Shown one piece after another: positions 53,929 to 63,609 of a stretch of DNA of 64,000 nucleotides. The stretch is taken from contig CAZQOQ010000037.1 in NCBI GenBank assembly GCA_964595205.1, positions 258,468 through 322,467 of the forward strand, given 5' to 3'. The notes under the pieces are model-generated. The model was given only the letters and a program-made list of their open reading frames with translations, ran no database searches and was not told the DNA's origin. Made by a program: the position numbers and the translations under genes. Each line of letters opens with the position of its first letter. Within the stretch, counting starts at the first letter, position 1. The DNA is from JADKIH01 sp964595205 (lineage in GTDB: Bacteria; Bacteroidota; Bacteroidia; AKYH767-A; 2013-40CM-41-45).

Positions 53929-56900
53929 ATGAAAAACAAACTTTACACAAAAAATCCTGCGAATGTAATCAGACGCTGGATTATTTTAACCTGTTTCATG
54001 CTGTTGAGTGTATTCGCAACAGTTGTGAAAGGACAGGTTTCGGTGACGGCGACTGCCGGTACACTGGGGCCGACAGCCTATACTACAGTGAAACTAGCTT
54101 TTGATGCGATCAACAATGGGACGCACCAGGGAGACATTACTGTTTCAATTAATGCAAATACAACTGAGGGTGCTACCCCTGCTGTGTTAAACAGTAATGG
54201 AGCTGGTTTAGCTCAGTATACATCAGTATTAATTACACCAACAGTTGATGGTGTAATAACTACAGGCAGCCCTGGTGCTGGTCGTGGTGTTATTGAATTA
54301 AACGGAGCTGATAATGTAACGATAGACGGAGATAATGCCGGTACTGGTGGAACTAACAGGAATTACACAGTTACAAATTCTAATGGTACAGCAATTACTG
54401 CAAGTTCTTGTATTCGAATAGCAACTTCTACTATAATAACTACGGCAAATAATAACACAATTAAAAATTGTATTTTAAATGGTAATGTTATTGGTGGTAA
54501 CTCATCTTTGATTACATCAACTACAGGATCTTCAAATTCTAGTTTCGGAATTTATTGTGGTGGTAATGCGAGTACTGTCAATGTAATTACTGCACCTAGT
54601 GCTGTGACTTCCGTAACCGGAACTATGGCTGCCGGAGCAACAATAAATACACTTCTGATTGATAATAACGAGATCAGCCAATGTGCAAGAGCAATTGTAT
54701 TTGGTGGTGCAGGAACTGCATCATCTACAGGTGTTACAATTACAAATAATGTGATTGGTTCGTCAACAGCTCCTCCTGCAGGTACAGCTCCATATCCATC
54801 ACCTTCTACAACTGTCTATACAAAAGGTATTTGGGTTACCGGACTAAATGCAGTAACAATTTCCGGTAATACAATACAAAATTTAATGTCATATGTAGCA
54901 ACCGTTACAGATGCAGTTGAATGTTCCTCTACTAGTGCAATTGGAACTTCCATAACCATTAATAATAATACTATTTCAAATATAAGCATGAATTCAAGTA
55001 CCACATCCACTGGAAAGGGAATTTTTGTTGCAAGTGGAACAGGTGCTACATTGACTATTTCAGGGAATACGATTACTAATATTCAATCAAATACTGGTAG
55101 TTCTGGTAGCAATGCAATTGATGTAACCTCTAGTTATGCATCTGCAACTATTGAAAAAAATAAAATTTGTACCGTTTTTAACAGGAATACGGGTATTGGC
55201 GGTGCAAGAGGAATTTCTACCTCTTCTGGAAGCAATTCAATTATTCGAAACAATTTTATTAGTGACATAAATCAACCATTAGGTACATTTTCAAATTTCT
55301 TTTCAAGTTTCGGTGTATATGGTATTTATATAGGTGGAGGAACGGGACATAAAGTTTATCATAACTCAGTAAACCTTTTTGGTGCAATGACTGGAACTGC
55401 AAGTGCCGGAGTAACTACTTCTTCTGCAGCTTTAGCTATTGCAGGAACGGGACAAACAGGTTGTGATATTCGAAATAATATTCTATCCAATACGATTACG
55501 GGAGGTCTTACTCCTAATTTGACAGCTCACGTTTCACTCTTTTTACCATCCGGTGGTACTTCAATGGGATTGACATTAAACAATAATAACTACTATACAG
55601 GTTCAACGGCCGGTGTACATGGTATTGCTCATGTAGGTACAACCTACACAAGTCCGGCAACCGGATTAGTTGGTTTATTTGAAGCCGCCAATTTTGATGC
55701 TGCGAATACTACTCCTGTAACAAATCTTCGAAATTATACTTCTACGATTGGTTCAGCTTCAAACGATAATGCATCAAGAGGAACAACTGTAGCTGCTCCA
55801 TTCACTTCTTCATGCGATTTGCACGTTACCAGCTGGACTGGCGGTTCTGAAGGTGGTGATTTTATTGCCAACAAGGGAGCTGTAGTAGCGGTTACGACAG
55901 ATATTGATGGAGAACAAAGACCATATACAGGTAATTTAAATCCTGCAATCGGTGCTGACGAGCAGACATCACCACCATGTTCTTCAAATAATGGAGGTAC
56001 ATTGCTTGCTTCTGCCAGTGCTTGTGTTGGAGCGTCAGCTTTTGCAATTCCTGCACCAACAGGAGTATCCGGAGGTCCTGGCATTGCCTACCAATGGTAT
56101 ACTGCAGATGATAACCTGGGAACAAACCCTGTTCCTGTTGTCGGCGGTTCCGGCGCGACGACAGTATCATATACAACACCGGCTGGTTTAGCTGCCGGAG
56201 TATACTACTATGTCTTAGGTGTTAAATGTTCAGGTGGTCCGGAAGGATTTTCAACTGTACTCACATTTACAGTATATGCACTGCCGGTAACTGCAGTTGC
56301 TCCTGCATCAGCCAACTATTGTAATCCTGGACCGGGTGTGGATTTAACTGCATCTGGAGCATCTACCTATACATGGTCTCCTTCTGGAAGCTTAACTGCT
56401 TCTACAGGGTCGAACGTAGCTGCAACTCCTGCATCCAATACTGTTTATACAGTGACCGGAACAGCAAATGGATGTTCAGCTACTGCAACTACTTCAATTA
56501 CAGTTCTGGCGGGTGTTAGTTTGACAAGTTTAACTGCAAATCCAACCGGTGTTTGTTCTGGTGGTAACAGTACATTAACTGCCACTGCAGTATTGACAGC
56601 AGATGCGAGTTCTTATTCATTTACGTCATCAAGCGGAGTGTTCACATCACTTTCCGGCGGAACTACTGTGACGGCTGTTCAGGCTGATGATGCAGTTTCC
56701 GGACTTCTCCCAATTGGTTTCAATTTTAAATATAACGGAATTACCTATACCAGTTTAATCGCTTCATCCAATGGCTGGTTAAGTTTTAATCCAAGTGCAA
56801 CCTCTTCAGCCGCAAACAGTTTATCTGCATCGGCTGCCACACGTTATCCATTGGTTGCTCCATTATGGGATGATCTGGATGGAACAGCCAGAAGTGCATC

Positions 56901-59900
56901 ATATTTAACTACCGGTTCACCAGGTTCACAAGTCTTTACTTTTGAATGGTTGAATTTCGAGTGGGATTATCTGGCAAATACTCCGGTTATTTCATTCCAG
57001 GTTAAATTATACGAGGCAGACAATCATATTGAATTTGTTTATCAGTCAGAAGCTGGAGCATATTCAACAAGTGGTGGTGTTGGTGGTGCCTCAATTGGTA
57101 TAGCTACTGCAGCAGGAAAGTTCCTTTCTTTGGATGGTACGGGAGTGTCACCTGCAGCCAGTTCAGTTACAGAAACCTCAAATCTTGCTATTAAACCTGC
57201 AACCGGACAAGTTTATTCGTTTAGTCCTCCTGTACCAAATTACAGCTGGAGTCCAAGTACATTTTTAAGTGCAACAACAGGTTCTACTGTGAGTGCAACC
57301 AATGTAACAGCAACAACTACATATACAGTTACCGTATCTGCTCCAAGTGGTTGCAGCACATCATCTACAGTAACATTGTCTGCAGGAGCTGCCCTTACAT
57401 GTTCAGCATTGACAGCATCGGCATCAACCTGCTTTGGATTAAGTACAGTTACAGCTAATCCTGCTGCAGGATCACCTCCATATACTTATGCGTGGACTGA
57501 AGACGGAACTGCCATAGCTCCAACCACACAAACGATTACTGCAAGTGTAGGTACACATACTTATAACTGCCAGATTACTGATCTTTGCGGTTTACCTTGC
57601 AATGCAGGTGATCTTGTCGTAACTACAAACGCATTACCGGTTATTTCCGTAAGTCCGACATCGGCTTTACTTTGCAATCCGGGAAGTGTTGCAGTAACCC
57701 TGGATGCTTCCGGTGGCTTAAGCTATACCTGGAGCCCGGTCGTCGGATTGTCTGCCACTACCGGATCATCGGTAAGTGCATTACCAACTACAACAACCAC
57801 TTATACAGTATCTGGTACAGATATTAACGGTTGTGTGAATAGTGCTACTTCTTCAATTACTGTTGGTAACCATCCATATATGGTAATTTCTCCATTATCA
57901 TCTAATATATGTAATGGAAGCAGCCAGGTATTAAATATATCTGACAGTTATTCAAATATTTTCACTTCTAATACTAATATTTCAATTCCGACGGTTGCTG
58001 GCACAGGCACTCCATATCCTGCTACACTTACTGTATCAGGTGTCCCTGTAGGTGCGGTGTTATCATCGGTGAAAATTGATGGATTCAACCACTCATTCCC
58101 TAGCGATCTTGATATCTTGTTAAGAAGCCCGGGCGGAAGCGATGTTGTATTAATGTCTGATGTCTGGAATGGTACTGACGGAGTCAACATCAGTCTTACC
58201 ATTGAAGATGGCGCAGCAACTACGATGCCTTCAGCTGATATAGTATCTGGTTCTTATAAGCCGACCAACAGTGGTGCTACTGATGCATTCCCAGCACCGG
58301 GACCGGCTTCTATAACACAGGCTACTCCGACACTTGCATCATTCGGCAGCGGGGATCTGAACGGGGACTGGAGCCTGTTTGTAAACGATCAGTTTAACAC
58401 TGACGGTGGTAATATTACCAGCTGGTCATTGACCTTTGTATTAGCTTCAGATCCTTCAGTGGTTTACACCTGGTCACCTTCCGGAAGTTTAAGTTCTTCT
58501 ACGGGTGCATCAGTGACTGCAACTCCGCTTGCAAATACAGAATACACCGTGGTAGCTTCAAATGCTTCAGGATGTACTTCAACCGGAACAGCTACTGTAA
58601 ATGTGGGTGCTGCTTTAGTTTGCAGCCCGGCAACTGTTTCTTCTCCGGTTTGTGCTGGTTCTGATTTCACTGTTACTGCAAATGTATCCGGTGGCGGTGA
58701 GCCTTATTCTTATTCATGGAGCGACGGTTCAACTACCGTTTATCCTGCAACTGCATCAATCACAGCTAACCTGCCGGCAGGATCATATACTTTTGACGCT
58801 GTTGTTACTGATAACTGTGGTGCAACATGCCAATCCAGTGTTTCGGTAACAGTAAATGCTTTACCTGCTGTTGCTGTTAATCCTACTTCCGGTTTAATTT
58901 GTAATCCTGGAGGAAGCGCAATTACACTTACTGCTTCAAATGGTATATCATATTCCTGGAGTCCGGAATCTGGCCTGGATGCCACAACAGGATCTACTGT
59001 TAGTGCAAATCCTTCAGTAAGTACAGACTATACTGTAGTCGGAACTGATGCAAACGGATGCGTTAACTCGGCGGTTGCCTCAATCACTGTAGGTTCAAAT
59101 CCGGTTATATCAGCGAATCCTGCTGTTGCAGATATTTGCAACGGAGCCAGCGTTGATCTCAACGTGAATACTACTTATACAGGAACATTTACTTCCTCAT
59201 CTTTGATTTCCATACCGTCTTCAGGTACGGCGACTCCTTATCCTTCAACTCTGTCAGTCAGCGGTGTACCGGGTGGGGCTGTTTTGAAATCGGTTAACCT
59301 GAATGGCATAACACATACATTCCCGTCCGATATTGATATCATGCTTCAATCACCGCTTGGAACAAACGTGGTTCTCATGAGTGATGTGGGTGGTTTTAGT
59401 GCAATAACTAATGTAAGTATAACATTGGAAGACTTATTGACACCTGTTGCAATTCCTTCACCTCCGGTAGATGGCAGTACGTATTCACCTACCAATTCCG
59501 GTGCATCAGACGATTGGGCTGCTCCTGGTCCGGGTTTAGGATTTAGCCAGGCTACGCCTACTTTATCTATGTTCTCAGGAAATATGAATGGAACATGGAA
59601 TCTATTAGTTGTTGATGACGCATCTGGCGATTTGGGTAGTTTGTCAGGATGGAGTTTAACATTCGAAGCTGCAAATGATCCTTCATTGACCTTCACATGG
59701 TCACCTGCTTCAGGTTTATCTGCTACAACAGGTGCTCCGGTTACGGCTTCTCCTTCAGGAAATACTCAATACACTGTGACTGCAACAAATGCAAGCGGTT
59801 GTACATCAACTGCAACTGTACAGGTCAATGTTGGAAGTCCGATTATCTGTACACCTGCAACAGCTTCTTCACCACTGTGTGCTAATAGTAACTTTACAGT

Positions 59901-62900
59901 TACCTCACATGTAAGTGGTGGCGGTGCTCCTTATACATATTCATGGAGCGATGGTTCAACAACTGTTTATCCTGCTACAGCATCCATTACTGCAAATTTA
60001 CCGGCCGGTACTTATAACTTTACCTGCCTGGTAACGGATGATTGTGGTGCAACATGTTCTTCCGATGTTACCGTTACAGTAAACGGCACACCGGCGATTT
60101 CAGTTTCTCCGGTAAATGGCCAGATTTGCAATCCGGGCGGAACAGCTATATCACTTACCGCAAGTGGCGGTACGACTTATAGCTGGAGTCCGTCAGCCGG
60201 TTTATCAGCGACAACAGGATCTGATGTTACAGCTCTGCCGTCTTCAAGTACCGTTTACACGGTAAGCAGCACGGATGGTAACGGCTGCGTGGGTATTGCA
60301 ACATCGAGTATTCAGGTCGGATACACTCCAACAGGTGTAACTGCTTCTGCAAATCCAACGACGGTTTGTGCAGGAGACTTTTCTCAGTTATCATCGACCG
60401 GAACTGATGCTACTCCATCGATTCCGTTCTATTCATTCAGTGCATCAAGTGGTGTGTTTACTTCATTATCAGGTGGTACGAATGTGCCTGATGTAGAGGA
60501 TGACGAAGTAGTTTCAGCTGTTATTCCACTTGGATTCTCATTCAATTATGATGGAACAACCTATACGGGAGTTTATGCCAGTACAAATGGTTTCCTTTCA
60601 TTCAATCCGGCAACCGGTTCATCATTTACTAATAGTCTGAATGCTCCTCCGGTAGGAAATGTTCCGCTTATCGCACCGTTGTGGGATGACATGGATGGTT
60701 TCGATGCCGGTGGTTCAGCAAACTATCAGACTAGTGGTTTACCAGGTAACCAGGTGTTTACTTTCGAATGGTTAAACTGGGAGTGGAACTGGTTATCTGA
60801 CGTAGCAACAATAAACTTCCAGGTTAAATTATATGAATCTGACGGTCATATTGAATTCATCTATGAAGATGCAGGAAATGCAGGAAGCCCTGGAGGATCA
60901 GGTGGTGCTTCTATTGGTTTAGCCGGTTCAGGAGGAACTTATCTTTCCCTGAATAATTCCGGAGCTTCACCGGTTGCAAGTTCTTCAACTGCGACAAATG
61001 ATATCAGTGCTAAACCTGCAAACGGCCAGGTGTACACATTTACACCTCCTGCATTGGCATTATCTTATTCATGGCAACCTGCAGCAGGTTTGAAACCTAA
61101 TGCTAACGTTCAGAATCCTGAAACTCCGGCATTACCTGCAGGAACAACAGTCTTTACAGTTACTGTTACCAGCAATGGTTGTTCAGCTACTGCAACTGCA
61201 TCAGTAACATCCGGTGAGCCATTAATTTGTTCTCCGGTTACTACTACAGGACCACTTTGTTCATCAGGTTTCACAGCTACGGCGCATCATACCGGAGGCG
61301 GAACACCTTATAATTATGCGTGGTCTGATGGTGTTGGAGGAGTATATCCAAATTCAGCTACTGTGCCTGTCAACTTAGCTGCCGGTACATATTCTCTTGA
61401 GTGTGTTGTTTCTGATGCCTGCGGAGAAACATGTTTATCCAGTTTGACGGTAATAGTTGAACAAGCACCGACAGCATCGATTGTTGAAGGAACTACGGTT
61501 AATGTATGTACTGCAGATCTTCCAATCAATGTAACCTTACATGCTTCTACTGATGTGGGAACTACCTACCAGTGGTATAAAGATGATATTGGTATGGGTG
61601 GACAAACTGCAAGTACCTTAGTTGTTACTTCGGCAGGTTCATACAAGGTGGCTATTAAAAATGGAGCCTGTGAGACGTTCTCAGTTGCAACAGTAGTAGC
61701 GGTAGTTTCCAATCCGCCGGCACCAGGAGCTACTCCGTCAAATATTGATGTATGTACAGGTGCTTCTTCCAGCGGAGACTTTTCTGCTGTGTGTGCAAGT
61801 ACACAAACGGTGACATTCAGCGGTGGTGCGGGATTACCTCTCATCTGGCCTGCATCTCCTGGTACGACTCCATCACTTCCTAATTTTGATATAGCAACCC
61901 TTCCGGTGGCATTCCCTGCCGGTGCAATAGTTACAGATATTGAAGTATCTGTTAATATTGCACATACATGGGGTGGTGATATTGAAATGGTATTGGAAGC
62001 TCCGAATGGTGACTTTGTCGGCCTCTTAATGGATCCGAATGACGGAAACAAAGATTTCGGTGGTGGCGGTGGAACAGGTCCGACACTTCCTTATACATTT
62101 AGCAGTACAGGAGCTGCAGTACCTGCTTCAGGTGCGGTTGCTTCACCTGGTCCTTATGCACCGGTTACATATCCGGGTGGTGTTGTTACTACATTTGCTG
62201 ATTTCCTTGGTGACGATCCAAACGGTACCTGGAATCTGTATATCGGTGATGGCGTTGGTGGTGATGGTGGTGCAGTTGAAAACTGGACAATGACTATTAC
62301 AGTCACATTACCTCCTTCAACTGTTAACTGGTATTCTGTTCCATCAGGTGGTTCTTCATTATCATCTAATTCAACATTCAATCCTATCACTGACGGCGGT
62401 GCAAGTACTGCAGCTGCAGGCGTTCAGACTTTCTATGCTGAATGTTCGAATTCTGGTTGTGCAAGTCCGCGTACACCTGTTACATTAACCGTACTTAGCT
62501 GTGGTGTAACATTGAACTCCAACATGTTCTTACAGGGTTATTATTCCGGTGGAGGATTGATGGAAGTTGCCGGTGCTGGTACATTATTCATTGATGGTGT
62601 TGCCGGTGCAGCTGCTACAGATGCAGATACAGTAAGAATTACTGCAGTAAGTTCTACTTGTCCTTATACAGATGTTCAGGAACAGTTGGGTATCTTGCAT
62701 ACAGATGGTACGATCAGCGTAACATTTACTTCTCCGGTTACAGCAGGTAATTCATATTATCTGAAAATCACTCACCGTAATTCGGTTGAGACCTGGAGTG
62801 CTGCACCTGTATTGTTCAGTGCAGTTACTACTTACAATTTTGCTTCGGCCGCAACACAGGCGTTTTCAGCAAACCAGGCAGATCTTGGTGACGGTAACTT

Positions 62901-63105
62901 TGCAATATTCACAGGTGATATTAACCATGATGGAGCGGTTGACGGTTCTGATTTCCTTGAACTCGATCCTTCAATTCAAAATGGTGATGGTGGATATGCA
63001 ATTGGAGATTTGAATGGTGATGGAGCAGTGGACGGATCAGATTTCCTCGTCCTGGATCCAAACATCCAGAATGGCGTGGGAGCTGCAATCCCATTCTGTC
63101 CTTAA
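53929..63105 (+). CDS. Giant modular secreted surface protein (3058 aa) with dockerin-like C-terminus
   Basis: Signal peptide to about residue 36. Residues ~40-680 are a right-handed beta-helix-type region ending in DIDGEQRPYTG. Then come Ig/PKD-like modules, a nidogen-like beta module (about 894-1100, PLWDDLDG; repeated about 2167-2374, PLWDDMDG), and proprotein-convertase P-domain-like modules (about 1354-1504, 1760-1914 and 2620-2794, each with 'SFPSDLDILL'-like and 'LNGDWSLFV'-like blocks). The final ~200 residues carry a module ending in two dockerin-type calcium loops (about 2997-3050: DINHDGAVDGSD and DLNGDGAVDGSD). No standard T9SS C-terminal domain is visible. Likely a surface adhesin or scaffold. 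Internal units repeat at about 1.2 kb. Confidence 0.9.
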   Translation: MKNKLYTKNPANVIRRWIILTCFMLLSVFATVVKGQVSVTATAGTLGPTAYTTVKLAFDAINNGTHQGDITVSINANTTEGATPAVLNSNGAGLAQYTSVLITPTVDGVITTGSPGAGRGVIELNGADNVTIDGDNAGTGGTNRNYTVTNSNGTAITASSCIRIATSTIITTANNNTIKNCILNGNVIGGNSSLITSTTGSSNSSFGIYCGGNASTVNVITAPSAVTSVTGTMAAGATINTLLIDNNEISQCARAIVFGGAGTASSTGVTITNNVIGSSTAPPAGTAPYPSPSTTVYTKGIWVTGLNAVTISGNTIQNLMSYVATVTDAVECSSTSAIGTSITINNNTISNISMNSSTTSTGKGIFVASGTGATLTISGNTITNIQSNTGSSGSNAIDVTSSYASATIEKNKICTVFNRNTGIGGARGISTSSGSNSIIRNNFISDINQPLGTFSNFFSSFGVYGIYIGGGTGHKVYHNSVNLFGAMTGTASAGVTTSSAALAIAGTGQTGCDIRNNILSNTITGGLTPNLTAHVSLFLPSGGTSMGLTLNNNNYYTGSTAGVHGIAHVGTTYTSPATGLVGLFEAANFDAANTTPVTNLRNYTSTIGSASNDNASRGTTVAAPFTSSCDLHVTSWTGGSEGGDFIANKGAVVAVTTDIDGEQRPYTGNLNPAIGADEQTSPPCSSNNGGTLLASASACVGASAFAIPAPTGVSGGPGIAYQWYTADDNLGTNPVPVVGGSGATTVSYTTPAGLAAGVYYYVLGVKCSGGPEGFSTVLTFTVYALPVTAVAPASANYCNPGPGVDLTASGASTYTWSPSGSLTASTGSNVAATPASNTVYTVTGTANGCSATATTSITVLAGVSLTSLTANPTGVCSGGNSTLTATAVLTADASSYSFTSSSGVFTSLSGGTTVTAVQADDAVSGLLPIGFNFKYNGITYTSLIASSNGWLSFNPSATSSAANSLSASAATRYPLVAPLWDDLDGTARSASYLTTGSPGSQVFTFEWLNFEWDYLANTPVISFQVKLYEADNHIEFVYQSEAGAYSTSGGVGGASIGIATAAGKFLSLDGTGVSPAASSVTETSNLAIKPATGQVYSFSPPVPNYSWSPSTFLSATTGSTVSATNVTATTTYTVTVSAPSGCSTSSTVTLSAGAALTCSALTASASTCFGLSTVTANPAAGSPPYTYAWTEDGTAIAPTTQTITASVGTHTYNCQITDLCGLPCNAGDLVVTTNALPVISVSPTSALLCNPGSVAVTLDASGGLSYTWSPVVGLSATTGSSVSALPTTTTTYTVSGTDINGCVNSATSSITVGNHPYMVISPLSSNICNGSSQVLNISDSYSNIFTSNTNISIPTVAGTGTPYPATLTVSGVPVGAVLSSVKIDGFNHSFPSDLDILLRSPGGSDVVLMSDVWNGTDGVNISLTIEDGAATTMPSADIVSGSYKPTNSGATDAFPAPGPASITQATPTLASFGSGDLNGDWSLFVNDQFNTDGGNITSWSLTFVLASDPSVVYTWSPSGSLSSSTGASVTATPLANTEYTVVASNASGCTSTGTATVNVGAALVCSPATVSSPVCAGSDFTVTANVSGGGEPYSYSWSDGSTTVYPATASITANLPAGSYTFDAVVTDNCGATCQSSVSVTVNALPAVAVNPTSGLICNPGGSAITLTASNGISYSWSPESGLDATTGSTVSANPSVSTDYTVVGTDANGCVNSAVASITVGSNPVISANPAVADICNGASVDLNVNTTYTGTFTSSSLISIPSSGTATPYPSTLSVSGVPGGAVLKSVNLNGITHTFPSDIDIMLQSPLGTNVVLMSDVGGFSAITNVSITLEDLLTPVAIPSPPVDGSTYSPTNSGASDDWAAPGPGLGFSQATPTLSMFSGNMNGTWNLLVVDDASGDLGSLSGWSLTFEAANDPSLTFTWSPASGLSATTGAPVTASPSGNTQYTVTATNASGCTSTATVQVNVGSPIICTPATASSPLCANSNFTVTSHVSGGGAPYTYSWSDGSTTVYPATASITANLPAGTYNFTCLVTDDCGATCSSDVTVTVNGTPAISVSPVNGQICNPGGTAISLTASGGTTYSWSPSAGLSATTGSDVTALPSSSTVYTVSSTDGNGCVGIATSSIQVGYTPTGVTASANPTTVCAGDFSQLSSTGTDATPSIPFYSFSASSGVFTSLSGGTNVPDVEDDEVVSAVIPLGFSFNYDGTTYTGVYASTNGFLSFNPATGSSFTNSLNAPPVGNVPLIAPLWDDMDGFDAGGSANYQTSGLPGNQVFTFEWLNWEWNWLSDVATINFQVKLYESDGHIEFIYEDAGNAGSPGGSGGASIGLAGSGGTYLSLNNSGASPVASSSTATNDISAKPANGQVYTFTPPALALSYSWQPAAGLKPNANVQNPETPALPAGTTVFTVTVTSNGCSATATASVTSGEPLICSPVTTTGPLCSSGFTATAHHTGGGTPYNYAWSDGVGGVYPNSATVPVNLAAGTYSLECVVSDACGETCLSSLTVIVEQAPTASIVEGTTVNVCTADLPINVTLHASTDVGTTYQWYKDDIGMGGQTASTLVVTSAGSYKVAIKNGACETFSVATVVAVVSNPPAPGATPSNIDVCTGASSSGDFSAVCASTQTVTFSGGAGLPLIWPASPGTTPSLPNFDIATLPVAFPAGAIVTDIEVSVNIAHTWGGDIEMVLEAPNGDFVGLLMDPNDGNKDFGGGGGTGPTLPYTFSSTGAAVPASGAVASPGPYAPVTYPGGVVTTFADFLGDDPNGTWNLYIGDGVGGDGGAVENWTMTITVTLPPSTVNWYSVPSGGSSLSSNSTFNPITDGGASTAAAGVQTFYAECSNSGCASPRTPVTLTVLSCGVTLNSNMFLQGYYSGGGLMEVAGAGTLFIDGVAGAAATDADTVRITAVSSTCPYTDVQEQLGILHTDGTISVTFTSPVTAGNSYYLKITHRNSVETWSAAPVLFSAVTTYNFASAATQAFSANQADLGDGNFAIFTGDINHDGAVDGSDFLELDPSIQNGDGGYAIGDLNGDGAVDGSDFLVLDPNIQNGVGAAIPFCP

Positions 63106-63119
63106 TAATCTGATAATTT

Positions 63120-63158
63120 AAAAATCATGGGGAGTTAATAGCTCTCCATGATTTTTTT
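63120..63158 (+). terminator. Intrinsic terminator after the giant gene
   Basis: 15-bp stem with one G-T wobble: AAAAATCATGGGGAG (63120-63134) pairs with CTCTCCATGATTTTT (63142-63156), loop of 7 bases, T-rich 3' side. It closes the giant gene before the small dockerin-tail gene. Confidence 0.9.
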
Positions 63159-63193
63159 ATTATTTTCGTATAATATTTAATGAAAACATTAAA

Positions 63194-63553
63194 ATGAAAA
63201 TCAAAACAACGTTCAATTTCAATGTTATTGTTCTTTCTGCAGCTTTTTTGATATCTGCAGTAAATTTTTCGTTTAGCCAGACAAACAATGCTTTTGGCGA
63301 TAATATGAAAGTAGTTGACTCTACTTTAGTTAGCGGGAATACTTATCAATATGTTTTTGCTATGTATTCCGGTGATATTAACCAGGACGGTGCCATCGAT
63401 GGTTCCGACTTTCTTGAAATCGATCCTTCCATTCAAAATGGGGATGGTGGATATATGCCTGGTGATTTAAATGGTGATGGTGCTGTAGACGGCACTGATT
63501 TTCTGGTGTTGGATCCCAACATTCAGCTGGGTGTTGGTACGGTTACACCGTAA
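63194..63553 (+). CDS. Small secreted protein consisting of a dockerin-like tail
   Basis: 119 residues. Signal peptide to about residue 29 (ending FSFSQ), a ~30-residue spacer, then the same two-loop tail as the giant protein: SGDINQDGAIDGSDFLEIDP and GDLNGDGAVDGTDFLVLDP. Calcium-ligand positions 1, 3, 5, 9 and 12 (D, N, D, D, D) are kept in both loops. The DNA over this part is clearly similar to the 3' end of the giant gene. So it looks like a duplicated tail given its own signal peptide, possibly a soluble competitor or adaptor. Confidence 0.8.
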   Translation: MKIKTTFNFNVIVLSAAFLISAVNFSFSQTNNAFGDNMKVVDSTLVSGNTYQYVFAMYSGDINQDGAIDGSDFLEIDPSIQNGDGGYMPGDLNGDGAVDGTDFLVLDPNIQLGVGTVTP

Positions 63554-63609
63554 ATTATCTTCCCGATAAAGTAATAGTAAAATAATAATTAACCTTAAAA
63601 TTAAATAAC

